A DNA stretch of 64,000 bases from Gammaproteobacteria bacterium. Its GTDB lineage: Bacteria > Pseudomonadota > Gammaproteobacteria > Pseudomonadales > Azotimanducaceae. A model generated the notes under the pieces. It saw only the letters and a list, made by a program, of their open reading frames with translations. It did not search any database and was not told the origin of the DNA. Shown here piece after piece: positions 1 to 9,492 of the stretch (position 1 is its first letter; each line of letters begins with the position of its first letter). The stretch lies in NCBI GenBank assembly GCA_009841615.1, contig VXLL01000030.1, forward strand, positions 27,081 through 91,080, given 5' to 3'. Both the position numbers and the translations under genes were made by a program.

Positions 1-988
1 TTGTTTGGGCATTTATCGGCACCGCGGCGAACGCGGCATAGCATGCTAGCGCGATCACCGGTATGAACTTTACCAGGCCGCTTAGCTTAAAGCGTAGATC
101 ATTAGATTGTGGAATATCCATGGAATCTCTCCTATGCCAATCCATTGGCAAAAGTAGCTACGTGGGGTACGTAAGGAACACATTTGGGAATGTGTATTTG
201 GACAACTGCAAACTGTGCTAAGTTGCATCCCTGTCCGATAGAAGTCATCCCCGCCTCCCTGCGTGGAATTTTGTTTCATAATCGAGCCGGGTCTTTACTC
301 CTTTGACCTCGGCGGTTCCCTGTGCTTCTTGTTAGCACTATTCAGTGGATCATGTAATTAACTTACATTTTACGCAGATATGGTGCCTAACACAAAGCGT
401 TCCCGCGTTTGTGTAGACAATTCTGCTCCACTGTCAATTTGTGTAAGTATAAGGCAAATTAGTCGATTTTTGCAATATTTTGAAAAAATCTTCGAAAATA
501 TTTCAATCCATCTGTTGTTGGCGGCGGCGGAAAGAGAGTCCCTCCGTTTGCGAATGAGTACGCATAAGCTCCCGTCTTCCTGTGTGTTTGAGATGTAGTT
601 GGAATTTTGATAACCGGACTGAGCCCAAACAATATTCAAACTCTTTGAAGCTAACACGCGAGAACTCAACATCACAGTTCTCGGGAGATGCCAAACTTGA
701 TACAACTTTCAAATTTACCGTGAAAAGCAAGAACATTGTTGTGTCGAACATTGAAGAAGCTAGGAGATCAGTTAGACAAGGATCAATTCGATGAAGTTAT
801 ATTTACTCCGTTTCACGTTGATGTAATTTCACATTAGATGTGTTGTTCATACAGACTTTGACTTAGCTTGGATACTTCATTACTTGAGTATCCTACCTCG
901 AGACACCCGAAGGACATAGATTTAGGAAATTACGTAGTTTTTGAAGATCCAAGAATTGGGCATACCTTACCAATGATGATTTAGTGCA
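1..988. other. No supported gene
   Basis: Only short, overlapping open frames in several registers are present, with no convincing ribosome binding site or recognisable protein. A frame around 920-980 reads into a plausible protein-like C-terminus before the next gene, so it may hold decayed coding sequence. I could not assign it. Confidence 0.4.
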
Positions 989-1351
989 ATGGGAGCGTTG
1001 CAGTACCGTGAAGTTGCTTACGAAATGCTCAAAGACATTAGATCGCACCTTGAGGAGGATGAGCTATATCCGTCCCCCGAACTTGTTGATAGAGCAAAGA
1101 AACTTGTCGACAAATTGTTTGAGTTATCAGAATTACAAGTCCACGTTGACAAAACGTCCCTGGGGGACATCTTGGTGACCGTATTCAATGTGGATCTTGA
1201 TAATCTCATGATTTATTGTGACTCGAAAGGTGAAGCAGATTGCCGAGTCACAATGAATTGGAAGACCAAAAAGAGAGTCTTCGATTCAATAGACTCTCTC
1301 CTTAATTCGACTTACCTATCCAGAGCTACTCGGTTGCTCTCATCCAAGTAA
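989..1351 (+). CDS. Hypothetical acidic protein, 120 aa
   Basis: I do not recognise this family. The protein starts MGALQYREVAYEMLKDI, has an amphipathic helical first half rich in E, L and K, and a more beta-like second half (residues about 60-85) containing D, N and Y. There is no signal peptide or membrane segment, so it is probably cytoplasmic. The ATG at 989 lacks a strong Shine-Dalgarno. Composition is gene-like and the frame is uninterrupted, but it stands alone, with decayed-looking sequence before it. It could be a small regulatory or antitoxin-like protein; nothing in the sequence proves that. Confidence 0.5.
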   Translation: MGALQYREVAYEMLKDIRSHLEEDELYPSPELVDRAKKLVDKLFELSELQVHVDKTSLGDILVTVFNVDLDNLMIYCDSKGEADCRVTMNWKTKKRVFDSIDSLLNSTYLSRATRLLSSK

Positions 1352-1568
1352 GCACGCAGAGTGGCACAACCATAAGAACCTAGATCGAATCTTTGCGAGA
1401 ATTTAGGTGGAAGTGTATCCGACTCAGAACGGGCTGGATGTGCGCGATTCAATTGAGTCCCATCGTTTCGATCTCTGTTCCTCTGTTTCAGTCACATGCT
1501 TGCCTTAAGTGGATAAATTAGCCCACGGAATCATCGGCGGTATCGTGGATGGTATTGGCTGGAGTTTA

Positions 1569-1973
1569 TTAGGTATCGATGTCTTCGAATACATACCCGA
1601 CCAGTCGAGTAGCTGTACTCTCTGGTTTGCTGGAACTCCTTTTGTCGATTGTGCGCTTACCATTTGGACCGGGAGCTCCCTGCCTTAACCAATCTAGTAT
1701 TTGTGGGTACGAAATGACATTATTGTTCCATTGAGCTAACGCTGCATCATGAATCTTGTCGTAGTCGCGAACTGTTTGATTGCCGGCGACAACGAATGAA
1801 CTCTCTTTGTTAAATCCAGTTACAAAATCCAATTCTTCGCCTTTCAGCGAAGACAGAACACGACTTGGTCGATTCGCCAATCGATAAGTGAGATAAGCAC
1901 CACAAATTGCTCCAATTATTGCGCCGACGAACCCAAAACTACTTGGAACGAGAGCGTTTACTATTTCTTTCAT
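1569..1973 (-). CDS. Small membrane-anchored hypothetical protein, 134 aa
   Basis: The N-terminus is a glycine/alanine-rich hydrophobic helix (about residues 11-31, containing GAIIGAICGAYLTY) followed by Arg residues, which fits a single inner-membrane anchor with a soluble C-terminal domain of about 100 residues. The soluble part has no motif I recognise. An AAGGAAAG stretch lies about 12 bases before the ATG, a weak ribosome binding site. It is followed on the same strand, after about 85 bp, by nothing but the 3' end of the XRE-linked gene, and it has its own upstream gap, so it is probably monocistronic. Function unknown. Confidence 0.55.
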   Translation of the reverse strand: MKEIVNALVPSSFGFVGAIIGAICGAYLTYRLANRPSRVLSSLKGEELDFVTGFNKESSFVVAGNQTVRDYDKIHDAALAQWNNNVISYPQILDWLRQGAPGPNGKRTIDKRSSSKPESTATRLVGYVFEDIDT

Positions 1974-2057
1974 TATTTTGATTCTTTCCTTAAAAACGAG
2001 TGTTGATCACGAGTAGTGGGAGGCGAGATATCGCGTGTCAAACGAAGGTTGGAAACC

Positions 2058-3065
2058 TCACTGCAAAAATTCTCGAACTTCCAATGACTTCCGTTTGGGT
2101 TGATTGATTGCAATCACTTCATCTGGTACCACTTCTATGCTCTCGTCGGGTAAGCTAGATCCATCGGAGTCGAGTTTCCCAATGGGCTTCACCTTGCTAA
2201 GTATTTTCGAACCTTCGACAGCGGCGGTGTCACCGTAATAGTCAAACCAAGGTAAGTTAAACTTCGCATAGTCTTTAGCATCAATAGGTTTCGTCGGAGG
2301 CAATTCACCAGTCAAGGATAACCATTGTTCAGAATTGGCAATAGTCACAAAACACCTTTTACCATTACGCATATCCCAAGCCTGCAAGTCCCATGTGTCT
2401 TCGAATATCTCTTGCGACATTCGACCACCCGCCGCTAAATTCATCTCCTGGGAATCAGCATCCTCGGGAATTGCGGACATACTGTACAGAATGTGGCGTG
2501 AACGTTTTTGTGCTTCAATCACTTTCTCTTGATAATAGTCGCGTTTCATTGGATATACGACGATCTGTATACCACCGACGATCGCTTCTCCCGTCACTTG
2601 CTCTTCCACTGCGTGTCCAGAACCAAGCGGTGCAGCGACAAACTGCCGAATCGTTCCTTTTTCGATGCAATAACCATCCAACCAAGGTTGCTGAGGCAAC
2701 ACCACGTAGTCCTGGGGATCCAGATTCAAGTGATTAAACCAACGCTCTCCTGACACTGCACAGATCTTTCCGGTTGCTATTTTGATGGCAAATGGATAGG
2801 CTTGTCTCGTATTGAAGTTAATCCAGAGTGCTTCAGATTGATACATTGGCATGACCACTCCTCCGCGTTCTAGGAGCCGCGATCCTAGTTTGGATACATA
2901 GTCGTCTAAATGTCTAAGGGGAAAGTTTCCCAAACCAGGGGGCAAAGGATATCTCTGATCGTCATTGGGAATCCTGAGTGTGCGTTGAAATTGAATGCCA
3001 CACTCTGCTCGAGTGTGGATGTCGGAAAAGCGGAACATCAAGCGATCGTTTTCTAATGTAATCAT
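2058..3065 (-). CDS. Conserved protein of unknown function paired with XRE regulator
   Basis: A soluble protein of about 335 residues with no signal peptide. Its central part, around the segments MYQSEALWINF, DPQDYVVLPQQPWLDGY and KGTIRQFVAAPLGSG, matches what I remember of a widespread uncharacterised bacterial family; no function is known to me. I chose the ATG at 3065 because GGAGAAATTT lies directly before it and because it follows the XRE gene stop by about 10 bp. The longer frame from 3122 would overlap that gene by about 47 bp. The tight spacing implies one transcript with the regulator at 3076-3429. The C-terminal 60 residues are acidic and low complexity. Confidence 0.7.
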   Translation of the reverse strand: MITLENDRLMFRFSDIHTRAECGIQFQRTLRIPNDDQRYPLPPGLGNFPLRHLDDYVSKLGSRLLERGGVVMPMYQSEALWINFNTRQAYPFAIKIATGKICAVSGERWFNHLNLDPQDYVVLPQQPWLDGYCIEKGTIRQFVAAPLGSGHAVEEQVTGEAIVGGIQIVVYPMKRDYYQEKVIEAQKRSRHILYSMSAIPEDADSQEMNLAAGGRMSQEIFEDTWDLQAWDMRNGKRCFVTIANSEQWLSLTGELPPTKPIDAKDYAKFNLPWFDYYGDTAAVEGSKILSKVKPIGKLDSDGSSLPDESIEVVPDEVIAINQPKRKSLEVREFLQ

Positions 3066-3075
3066 AAATTTCTCC

Positions 3076-3429
3076 TTACCAGTTACTATCTCGTACTTCT
3101 CGAACCACTTGCAATATGGCATTGTCCGGTGCTTCCTTTAATTGCAGAATCAAGTTTGCGAACAATTGAGGCCTCTTACGGATTACCTCCTGCAATTCGG
3201 ATGAGACTTTACCTGCCATGGCGAGTAGAACATCTTTGTCGATTTCCAACTCTTGCGCCAGTTGGACAATAGTTGCTTCCGACGGCGGCTTAACTTCGCA
3301 TCGTTCTATCTTGCTTAAGTACGCAGGTTCGATTCCGACTCTAGTAGCTACTTGACGCAATGAAAACGCCCGATCCGAGAGCTTCAATTGTTCCCGCTTA
3401 TCTCGTATAGTTCGTCCAAAATGTTTCAT
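3076..3429 (-). CDS. XRE-family helix-turn-helix regulator
   Basis: A 117-residue cytoplasmic DNA-binding protein. Residues about 8-75 form a Cro/CI-type helix-turn-helix: SLRQVATRVGIEPAYLSKIE supplies helices 2 and 3, followed by the typical conserved Pro and a second helical repeat. The C-terminal 45 residues are helical and probably dimerise the protein. It is the first gene of a two-gene unit with the conserved protein at 2058-3065, so it may autoregulate that unit. The divergent gap 3430-3594 separates it from the nuclease operon, which runs in the same direction, so the two units probably have separate promoters. Confidence 0.85.
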   Translation of the reverse strand: MKHFGRTIRDKREQLKLSDRAFSLRQVATRVGIEPAYLSKIERCEVKPPSEATIVQLAQELEIDKDVLLAMAGKVSSELQEVIRKRPQLFANLILQLKEAPDNAILQVVREVRDSNW

Positions 3430-3594
3430 GTGTAGTACATAGGCAACACTTCTAGGAAAGTATAAACATAACGCTAACGAATTTCAAGCGTCGTGCGTGA
3501 AACATTTCGCGGTCGTGCCTAGAGTCCACCGTGAAATACACTTCAGCATCGAGTAGTGACGTACGACTGTGTGGATTCTAGTGTGTTAGGCGCA

Positions 3595-4368
3595 TCAAGA
3601 TACCCGCAACGATTGGTGCAGTAGCTGAGCCCTACGTGTTAGATAACTAGGACGGTACAAAGCATAGAGATTCAGAATATCAGAGCCTAATTCACGTTGT
3701 AGCCAGAGTAAGTCTTGAATCTCCGTAGGATTCCAAATATTTGGACTTTGCTTGATTTCCTGGCTTTGCTCGTCGTAAACCCAGCGTTGTTGTAATGCTA
3801 ATTGAGCTATTTCGCCAAGCCGAACAGCGTCCTGCAGCAAGGGTTCTCTTAAATAGATGTCGGCTACAGGACGAGACGCGGTCCGATAAATATTGGGGAG
3901 TGGTAAATATTTAGGGTCGACGAGGATGATCCCGAGGTAGACGCAGAATGTCCGGACGCTGTCCGATACGGGAGTAGAAGAAGCAAGGATCCGCCACCAT
4001 TGATCCTTTGAGAACTGAGAGAGATTGGCAAAGTAGAAATCTAGGGTTTTTTCGTGGAACAACGCGACATCCGCTTTAAGAACACCAGATTTTTGAGACT
4101 TACATTCCAAGATAAGCATTCTTCCGCCGCCGCTAGAACAAGCATCAAGTTCGTGAGGAACACCGGATACTGAACTAGTGGTGAACAAAGTCGTTAAGCC
4201 ACTGCGCTGGCGACTCGGTAATTCTGGGATTCGGAGCAAGTCACCTACAGCTCGTTCCCAAGTTTGTCCATCTACAGTAGATTGGTCAGCACCATAGGCG
4301 ATACGAGCTAACAGCCAGCAGTCAAAAGTGAACTTTGCAAGCAGTTCTATGTCTCGAAGCACGCTCAA
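3595..4368 (-). CDS. PD-(D/E)XK nuclease-like protein, last gene of three-gene operon
   Basis: A 257-residue soluble protein. Residues 70-90 contain a Val-Pro-His-Glu-Leu-Asp turn followed by a hydrophobic strand ending in Glu-Cys-Lys, so D75 and E88-x-K90 fit the PD-(D/E)XK catalytic core used by restriction-type endonucleases. E38 could be the first acidic residue of the fold. The start is TTG (or GTG two codons on), only a few bases after the ATPase stop at 4372, which implies translational coupling. It probably cuts nucleic acid in a complex with, or controlled by, the upstream ATPase. That role is inference; the motif is visible. Confidence 0.6.
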   Translation of the reverse strand: MSVLRDIELLAKFTFDCWLLARIAYGADQSTVDGQTWERAVGDLLRIPELPSRQRSGLTTLFTTSSVSGVPHELDACSSGGGRMLILECKSQKSGVLKADVALFHEKTLDFYFANLSQFSKDQWWRILASSTPVSDSVRTFCVYLGIILVDPKYLPLPNIYRTASRPVADIYLREPLLQDAVRLGEIAQLALQQRWVYDEQSQEIKQSPNIWNPTEIQDLLWLQRELGSDILNLYALYRPSYLTRRAQLLHQSLRVS

Positions 4369-4371
4369 TCA

Positions 4372-5640
4372 TCACCGTGTATGCAACAGTAGATCGTCAA
4401 TGTCATTGTTCGGGGTGCCTAGATCGTCGCCAACACCAAATTCCAACTCTGATGAATTAGTGCTGCCGAAGAATTGTGAAGCAAGAGCCTCAGTTATCAT
4501 CGGTGCACCCTGCGATGCAGCGAAGTCTAAGATTTCTCGAGCATGTTTTAACAATATCCCGATCCGCCCTTCGGATGCTTCCCTAAGTACCGTTACAGCT
4601 CCCGGATCAAACGGTAAGAGTTCGTCTTCGACCGAGCTGTTACGTTGCTCTTCTAAATAGACACGTAGAACGTCAGCAACCTGTTCGTCGTCCTTAAGTC
4701 CGCGTAGCACAACCACCGAAGCGGTGTTGCTTGGAGAGATCTCAAAACGCGGAAGGCGATTCTCCTCCCAGAATCGTTCAAGTTTTTGTGCGGCACGGTT
4801 GTGAAACGTAAGAATAAAGTGAACTCTCCCAGCGTAAGGTGGACCTTCCAACATGTCTCGAATACGCCCAATTTCACGAGAGCGTTTAGCGGCGGTGATC
4901 GTACGGGTTGTCGCAAGATCTTCTAACTGATCAATCATAAGGTACAGGTGATTGATACCAGCTGCTGAGAGCGCGGCTAGACCGAAGTCTAGGTAGTGTA
5001 GACCGTTTCGCAAGCGCGCGGTGGCAGATACACTTGCCAAAACAGACTTGACTCCGTGAGCTCCATTATCGGCAAACGAATCAACTAGCTCCCGTCGCAG
5101 TGGAGGTGCAGTACCACAGATGTTCAGCCAAGAATCGATTAGGTGTGAGACTATGCTAGCCGGATCGTCAGTGCCTAGGCCTTGTACGATAAGATCTCTA
5201 GCTTGGTCAAGTACGCATTTTGTACCAGGTGTTGGTTCTTTGGCAAGGTCTAGAACTGCGTTAAAAAGGACTGGATATAAACCAGACGCGCCGAGGTTGT
5301 TTAGATTGGAATAAGCAGCTGCAACCAAAACCCTTTTATTCTCTCGGACGCCGGCTTTGGTGAGCGTATCAACGCCTAAATCTTGATTAATCTCTTTCGA
5401 GATTTGACGCATCAAAGTGGTTTTCCCAAATCCCGTGTCAGCGTGGAGACCCTGGGACCAAAGGAATCCCACGTTTGCGTGAACCGACGCACGGATAAAT
5501 TTACGCCGAAATTCTTGAACTTCTTCGTCGAAGACGGTAGGACTGTAGGGGGTGTTCTCAAGATTTATAGCCTCATTTGGGAAGGGGTTGTCATCCAAAC
5601 TCCATGCTTCCTCCATGTGGTCGATTGCATCTATTGACAT
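4372..5640 (-). CDS. AAA-type ATPase (ORC/TnsC-like architecture), middle gene of operon
   Basis: A 422-residue P-loop ATPase. Walker A is ADTGFGKTT at residues 67-75. The Walker B strand HLYLMIDQLEDL (about 231-242) gives D237 and E240. A polar strand HFILTFHNRA later in the domain looks like a sensor region, and the C-terminal 90 residues are helical and could be a winged-helix lid as in ORC/Cdc6-like ATPases. The start at 5640 is chosen because GAGGAAATTTTT precedes it and it lies 11 bp after the upstream stop; the longer frame to 5781 would overlap the first gene. ATPases of this kind load or regulate partner nucleases or transposases on DNA. Which of these applies here is unknown. Confidence 0.7.
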   Translation of the reverse strand: MSIDAIDHMEEAWSLDDNPFPNEAINLENTPYSPTVFDEEVQEFRRKFIRASVHANVGFLWSQGLHADTGFGKTTLMRQISKEINQDLGVDTLTKAGVRENKRVLVAAAYSNLNNLGASGLYPVLFNAVLDLAKEPTPGTKCVLDQARDLIVQGLGTDDPASIVSHLIDSWLNICGTAPPLRRELVDSFADNGAHGVKSVLASVSATARLRNGLHYLDFGLAALSAAGINHLYLMIDQLEDLATTRTITAAKRSREIGRIRDMLEGPPYAGRVHFILTFHNRAAQKLERFWEENRLPRFEISPSNTASVVVLRGLKDDEQVADVLRVYLEEQRNSSVEDELLPFDPGAVTVLREASEGRIGILLKHAREILDFAASQGAPMITEALASQFFGSTNSSELEFGVGDDLGTPNNDIDDLLLHTR

Positions 5641-5650
5641 AAAAATTTCC

Positions 5651-6841
5651 TCAGGATGTTGATTGAATGGTGATTTCATATCGGCGCTTTCCCCCACGCC
5701 GATATACAGGCTCCGATTGGGGCTGTCGTGTCGTGCCAAGATGGAGCAGTACTTGGACATTCGATATTGATATACTCCCATTAGCCAGTCGTTCGATGAC
5801 CAAATCGACCAGAGCGCGAGTTACTGAATGATCGAATGCTGTTTGAGCACGAATCTGATAGATTGGTAGATAAGGTGCTTGAAGACGACTTGTCTTTGTA
5901 TTGCTCGCCTGATCTCTATAGGTAGTTACAACAGCGTCAGCTAGTGAATATTCGTGCTCTTTCAGGGTTTTGCGCTTCAGCAAAGCTCTAACCTGCTCAG
6001 TGGAATCGATAGCTAACCAAATAACGTTTTGTCCCTCGTAGTTTGGAACGTATCGAGATTGGTCCAACAACATTAGTTGTGACCCCCAAGTTTTCATGTT
6101 CTTCAGGTCAGTGGGGCCACTTGAAAGATTTCTAGTCTTTAATGCCGCTTCAATATAAGCGTCGTTTAACGCCTCTGCCATTTGTTTGTTTGTAGGGGCG
6201 CGCCTTCGCGAATTTCCAAATCGCTTACGTATTACCGATACTAAGGCTCGGTATATTAGTGCGTTGCTGTTACTATCTGTCGCTGAAAGTTGCAATCGAG
6301 GTTCGGCATATTCCACCCAATATTGAGTACGAAAACGTGATCGACCGGCTTGTTCCACATCTCCTTCAGACACCTCGGGGCAGTGAATAGGCTTGATTCG
6401 AAGACTGTCAATAAACTCACAGAAGTAAGGGTGTTTTGTATAGAGCGAAGATGCTAATCGATCATAGAATGCCGGAACATTGGTTTCTGCTTCATCCGCG
6501 GCTTGATGGCCCAATTTGGTTAGCGTAAGCATGCGACTTCGATGTGAGTCAACATATCTTCGCGCAGAAGGAAGGGGTTGTGGTTCAACAAATCCAAGGC
6601 GCATAGCTTCGTCAAGCACGTCGCGGGTAGAGGACCAATATCGGTCTCGATCTCCCACTCGACTAGCAGTACGGCGGCCCTGTCCCCATATAGACAACCG
6701 ATCGACAGTCTTACCGTATAAGATACGTGCGCTTTCAAATGTATTACTAGAACGAAGACCAATTAATTGATCTTGCATATGAGGGACAATCTGCCGAATC
6801 CTCGGGATCGAATCTCGAACTATTGATGTAGCGTTATTCAA
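5651..6841 (-). CDS. Unknown protein with winged-helix-like region, first gene of operon
   Basis: A 396-residue soluble protein with no recognised family. Residues about 70-115 read as a winged-helix-like segment: a helix, LDEAMRLGFVEPQ, a basic wing, then LTLTKLGHQAADEAE. The rest is mixed, with many Arg residues, including a basic C-terminus (YRRGGKRRYEITIQ), so nucleic-acid binding is plausible. It starts the three-gene unit and its stop lies 11 bp before the ATPase start. An AT-rich stretch with TATAAT on the minus strand lies 40-50 bases upstream and could be the promoter -10. It may be the target-recognition or scaffold subunit of the module; this is inference. Confidence 0.6.
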   Translation of the reverse strand: MNNATSIVRDSIPRIRQIVPHMQDQLIGLRSSNTFESARILYGKTVDRLSIWGQGRRTASRVGDRDRYWSSTRDVLDEAMRLGFVEPQPLPSARRYVDSHRSRMLTLTKLGHQAADEAETNVPAFYDRLASSLYTKHPYFCEFIDSLRIKPIHCPEVSEGDVEQAGRSRFRTQYWVEYAEPRLQLSATDSNSNALIYRALVSVIRKRFGNSRRRAPTNKQMAEALNDAYIEAALKTRNLSSGPTDLKNMKTWGSQLMLLDQSRYVPNYEGQNVIWLAIDSTEQVRALLKRKTLKEHEYSLADAVVTTYRDQASNTKTSRLQAPYLPIYQIRAQTAFDHSVTRALVDLVIERLANGSISISNVQVLLHLGTTRQPQSEPVYRRGGKRRYEITIQSTS

Positions 6842-7619
6842 TTTTATATACTATGTTCAGGTCTATGCCAGAGCTCTGACATTGTATTATAATATATTTT
6901 GAATACAAACCTAATGAGAGAGCATGTTTCTTGGGTCGTACCCTTGGGATCGGTGAGTCTAGCTAGATTTTTCTAGCGTCTGCACACATTATCGAATGCA
7001 CGTCAGGGAATGCTGCGATGTTTTGTAGCTAACGCTTCGCGGGGCGTGCTATTGGGTGTAGAAGGTCGCATTTTCTGACAGAAACAGCTTCGTAGCGGTT
7101 AATTTGAGCGGTGGGATCCCGTACCTGTATCACGAATTGTTGCAAATCCAGCACAATTGGTACTAATCACAGAGTGTCATGCTACTTCCCTTGGAGTGTG
7201 CGGAGAGTCGATTGTTCGAAACAACTTTGAAAGGGACTGCCAAAGTTCGTATTTATGTAGAGGTTTCCCATTCCTCCACTACTTACTGTAGCAAGATAGT
7301 AGTTACTAGTGATACAGATCGAGTTCCATTGCAGTTCGTTCAAACTGTTCAATCACTGCTAACACCGAATCGGAGAGGTCGCCATCGGTGTAGATCTCGT
7401 TGATCACCGCTCGACAACTCTTCGGTGTAGACGACTCTTGCTTTTTGATGTTGGTGTCTCCTAGCTTGCAAATTCTCGGAATGTACGACCTAAGGTTTTA
7501 TATCCAATTTAGGTTCTATGAGTGACTAGTTCCAGTGTTTACTAGTATCTCGGTTCGAGTGTCAGAGATTTTGAACGCTCTACAACTCACTTATACGGGA
7601 GATAACGCAGTTTCTGTAA
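6842..7619. other. Intergenic, possible operon promoter at the left edge
   Basis: At about 6880-6895 the minus strand reads TATAAT within a very AT-rich segment, a candidate -10 for the three-gene operon; no well-spaced -35 is evident. The rest shows only a 74-codon frame at 7179-7403 with no ribosome binding site or protein-like composition. I see no gene here. Confidence 0.35.
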
Positions 7620-7655
7620 CAAAAAAAGCGGGGTCAAATGAACCCGCCTTTTCTT
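7620..7655 (-). terminator. Rho-independent terminator (copy 1)
   Basis: On the minus strand a GC-rich hairpin (GCGGGTTCATTTGACCCCGC, one mismatch in the stem) is followed by a run of seven T. It lies after the duplicated autotransporter tail and is nearly identical to the terminator at 11,322-11,352, so it was copied with that tail. Confidence 0.75.
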
Positions 7656-7709
7656 GAGTTAGAACTCACGCACTAGAGTTTCTGGTACGTGAGGTTGGTT
7701 AATGTTCGA

Positions 7710-8036
7710 TTAGAACTTGATTAGCGCTTGAATTCCTGGCTTCGGAACAATTTGATCAACACTATCGTCGCTCGCATTGAAGAACATTCTCATGTTCATC
7801 GTGCGTGGTCCAGCGATCAATTGCTTAAGTTCTGAACCAATCATAATGCTCCTGCCGTTCCAGCCCGTATCTTGTACATCAACATATGGGGTCAGCAAGA
7901 ATTTGCCATGATTGAGTTCGAAACCATAAGCTAGTTTAGAGTTCAAAGTGAGACCGTCGGTCGCAACGTAAGAGTGTGCATGAGGTACAGCGGTTACAGT
8001 AGCATCTTCGCTTGACTGGTTGATGAATAGATCGAT
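7710..8036 (-). pseudogene. Duplicated 3' fragment of the giant autotransporter gene
   Basis: The frame encodes about 78 residues from LNSKLAYGFELNHGKFLLTP to GIQALIKF, nearly the same as the last 78 residues of the 2241-aa autotransporter at 11,414-18,139. Upstream, the same frame continues with a degenerate match (SEDATVTAVPHAHS against SEAASVTATPHGNA) up to about 8036, where homology ends just before the stop of the next gene. It has no signal peptide or passenger and would be only the last strands of a barrel, so it is a remnant. The downstream terminator is duplicated too. Confidence 0.85.
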
Positions 8037-8069
8037 CTATTGGAGCACAACCTCGAAACGCGCCTGCGC

Positions 8070-9446
8070 TTACTCGTACACTCCAAGTTCCAAAGCGACC
8101 CGCTCGAACTTGTCCACCGTGCTTATCAACAGCGGGAACGTAATTCCTTTTTGGCGAATCTCGTGGACAATCTCCTTGCAACTTTGTAGATCTACCCGTT
8201 TGATGCCCATCTGTTCTTCGTCTATCGGTCGTTCGTATATCGGAACACATAGATGTTGTACCACCGCTCGCCAGTCAAACTGAATCTCATCGTGCCGCTC
8301 GCGACTAGGAATATCAGATTTCGCGAGCAGGTTAAACGCGCTAAAAAAGTTATCTATGCTTAGTTCTCTATCCGACCATTTCCCATTGTAAGCTCGCCAA
8401 TAAGCCCCTGCCCTAATCAATGACTCCCATTCCTTACTATCAAGCAGTTCAGCAAATCGTCCAAACTTGTACCCGCCACCCGACCGAACCCGACCCCACC
8501 TACCCTCCGTCAACCCGGCCGCGTCATCACCGAACTTTGCGGCGAGTCTAATTAAGAGTTCTTGAGTATGGAGACGCATAGTAGAGTCATCAAAAAAGTT
8601 TCGAGGGGAGGACATCAATTCATAAAGGCTTGGGTGAACTTCTGTAATCTTTAGCTTAGGGTCTATTTTTTCGCACTTCTCGCGCAACCAAGCAACTTCT
8701 AAACTTTGTTTCCACATCACGCGATCTTGTTTCAAAGTGGGGTTATCCTCAGCACGGTAATATTCCGGCCAGTTCGTTCTCACATACCCCCCACCAAAAC
8801 ACAAATGGTTGATGATCGCATAGTTAAAAAACGATTCTGCGTGACAGATGTCTTTTAATTCCTGATTATTTTTCTCTCCTTTCAGCGAACACTCAGGGCG
8901 CGAAAGCGCGTCCTGCACGCGAACCAAATCGCCTGAGGGGTCAGTAAAAATGCGCTCGAAGGATAGAGGTTCATCCAGCACTATGAACGCAAACGCGCGA
9001 TGTTCATAAGTCCTTGCACCCCAGAGGTACGGGTTGATAGTTTTGATACTGTTTTCGAGAGCTGTCCGACATTCAACGGATTCGAGAGCGCTTTTGTGGA
9101 CTTCGACCCTGGTTCCCTCCTTGTAGGCTACCCAATAAAGCGGAAACTCATTCAACTTACACGCTTCTTCGACCGAACCCGGTGGGAAGTCCAGACGTGG
9201 TAGCTGGGGTAGCGTGTCAACCACAGTAACTGCAGGATCGATCATTGGTGATGAAGAAGGGACTACGACGCCCGGATCGCTAATCTCCAATGCCGTATCG
9301 TTTGGCGAGGCTTGATCGCGCGGGATTAAAAGCACACAAACACTGAATACCACACACAATCCAAGTCCTAAGACGACGACACATAACCAAACTCGCACCC
9401 CGAGAGTTCGTCTCATTGGTAGCACTCGATATTCACATTTAACCAA
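8070..9446 (-). CDS. Membrane-anchored exported protein with eight conserved cysteines (paralogue 1)
   Basis: A 458-residue protein with a hydrophobic N-terminal segment (about residues 12-42, rich in V, L, C and G) that anchors or exports it, then a Pro/Ser linker and a periplasmic domain. Eight cysteines align with the neighbour at 9493-10,911 (in the contexts EEAC, the strand before TALEN, ECSL, CHAE, the NHLC region, EKC, HLCVP and SCKE), suggesting four disulphides. Both proteins end in GVYE. The start could be the first codon at 9446 or a GTG just before LPMRRT, which aligns with the neighbour's GTG. I do not recognise the family. The tandem copies suggest a lineage-specific envelope protein. 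Confidence 0.7.
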   Translation of the reverse strand: MVKCEYRVLPMRRTLGVRVWLCVVVLGLGLCVVFSVCVLLIPRDQASPNDTALEISDPGVVVPSSSPMIDPAVTVVDTLPQLPRLDFPPGSVEEACKLNEFPLYWVAYKEGTRVEVHKSALESVECRTALENSIKTINPYLWGARTYEHRAFAFIVLDEPLSFERIFTDPSGDLVRVQDALSRPECSLKGEKNNQELKDICHAESFFNYAIINHLCFGGGYVRTNWPEYYRAEDNPTLKQDRVMWKQSLEVAWLREKCEKIDPKLKITEVHPSLYELMSSPRNFFDDSTMRLHTQELLIRLAAKFGDDAAGLTEGRWGRVRSGGGYKFGRFAELLDSKEWESLIRAGAYWRAYNGKWSDRELSIDNFFSAFNLLAKSDIPSRERHDEIQFDWRAVVQHLCVPIYERPIDEEQMGIKRVDLQSCKEIVHEIRQKGITFPLLISTVDKFERVALELGVYE

Positions 9447-9492
9447 TTAGAAAAGACGCAATAAACCATGTTCTATAGCGCACACGCGGCAC

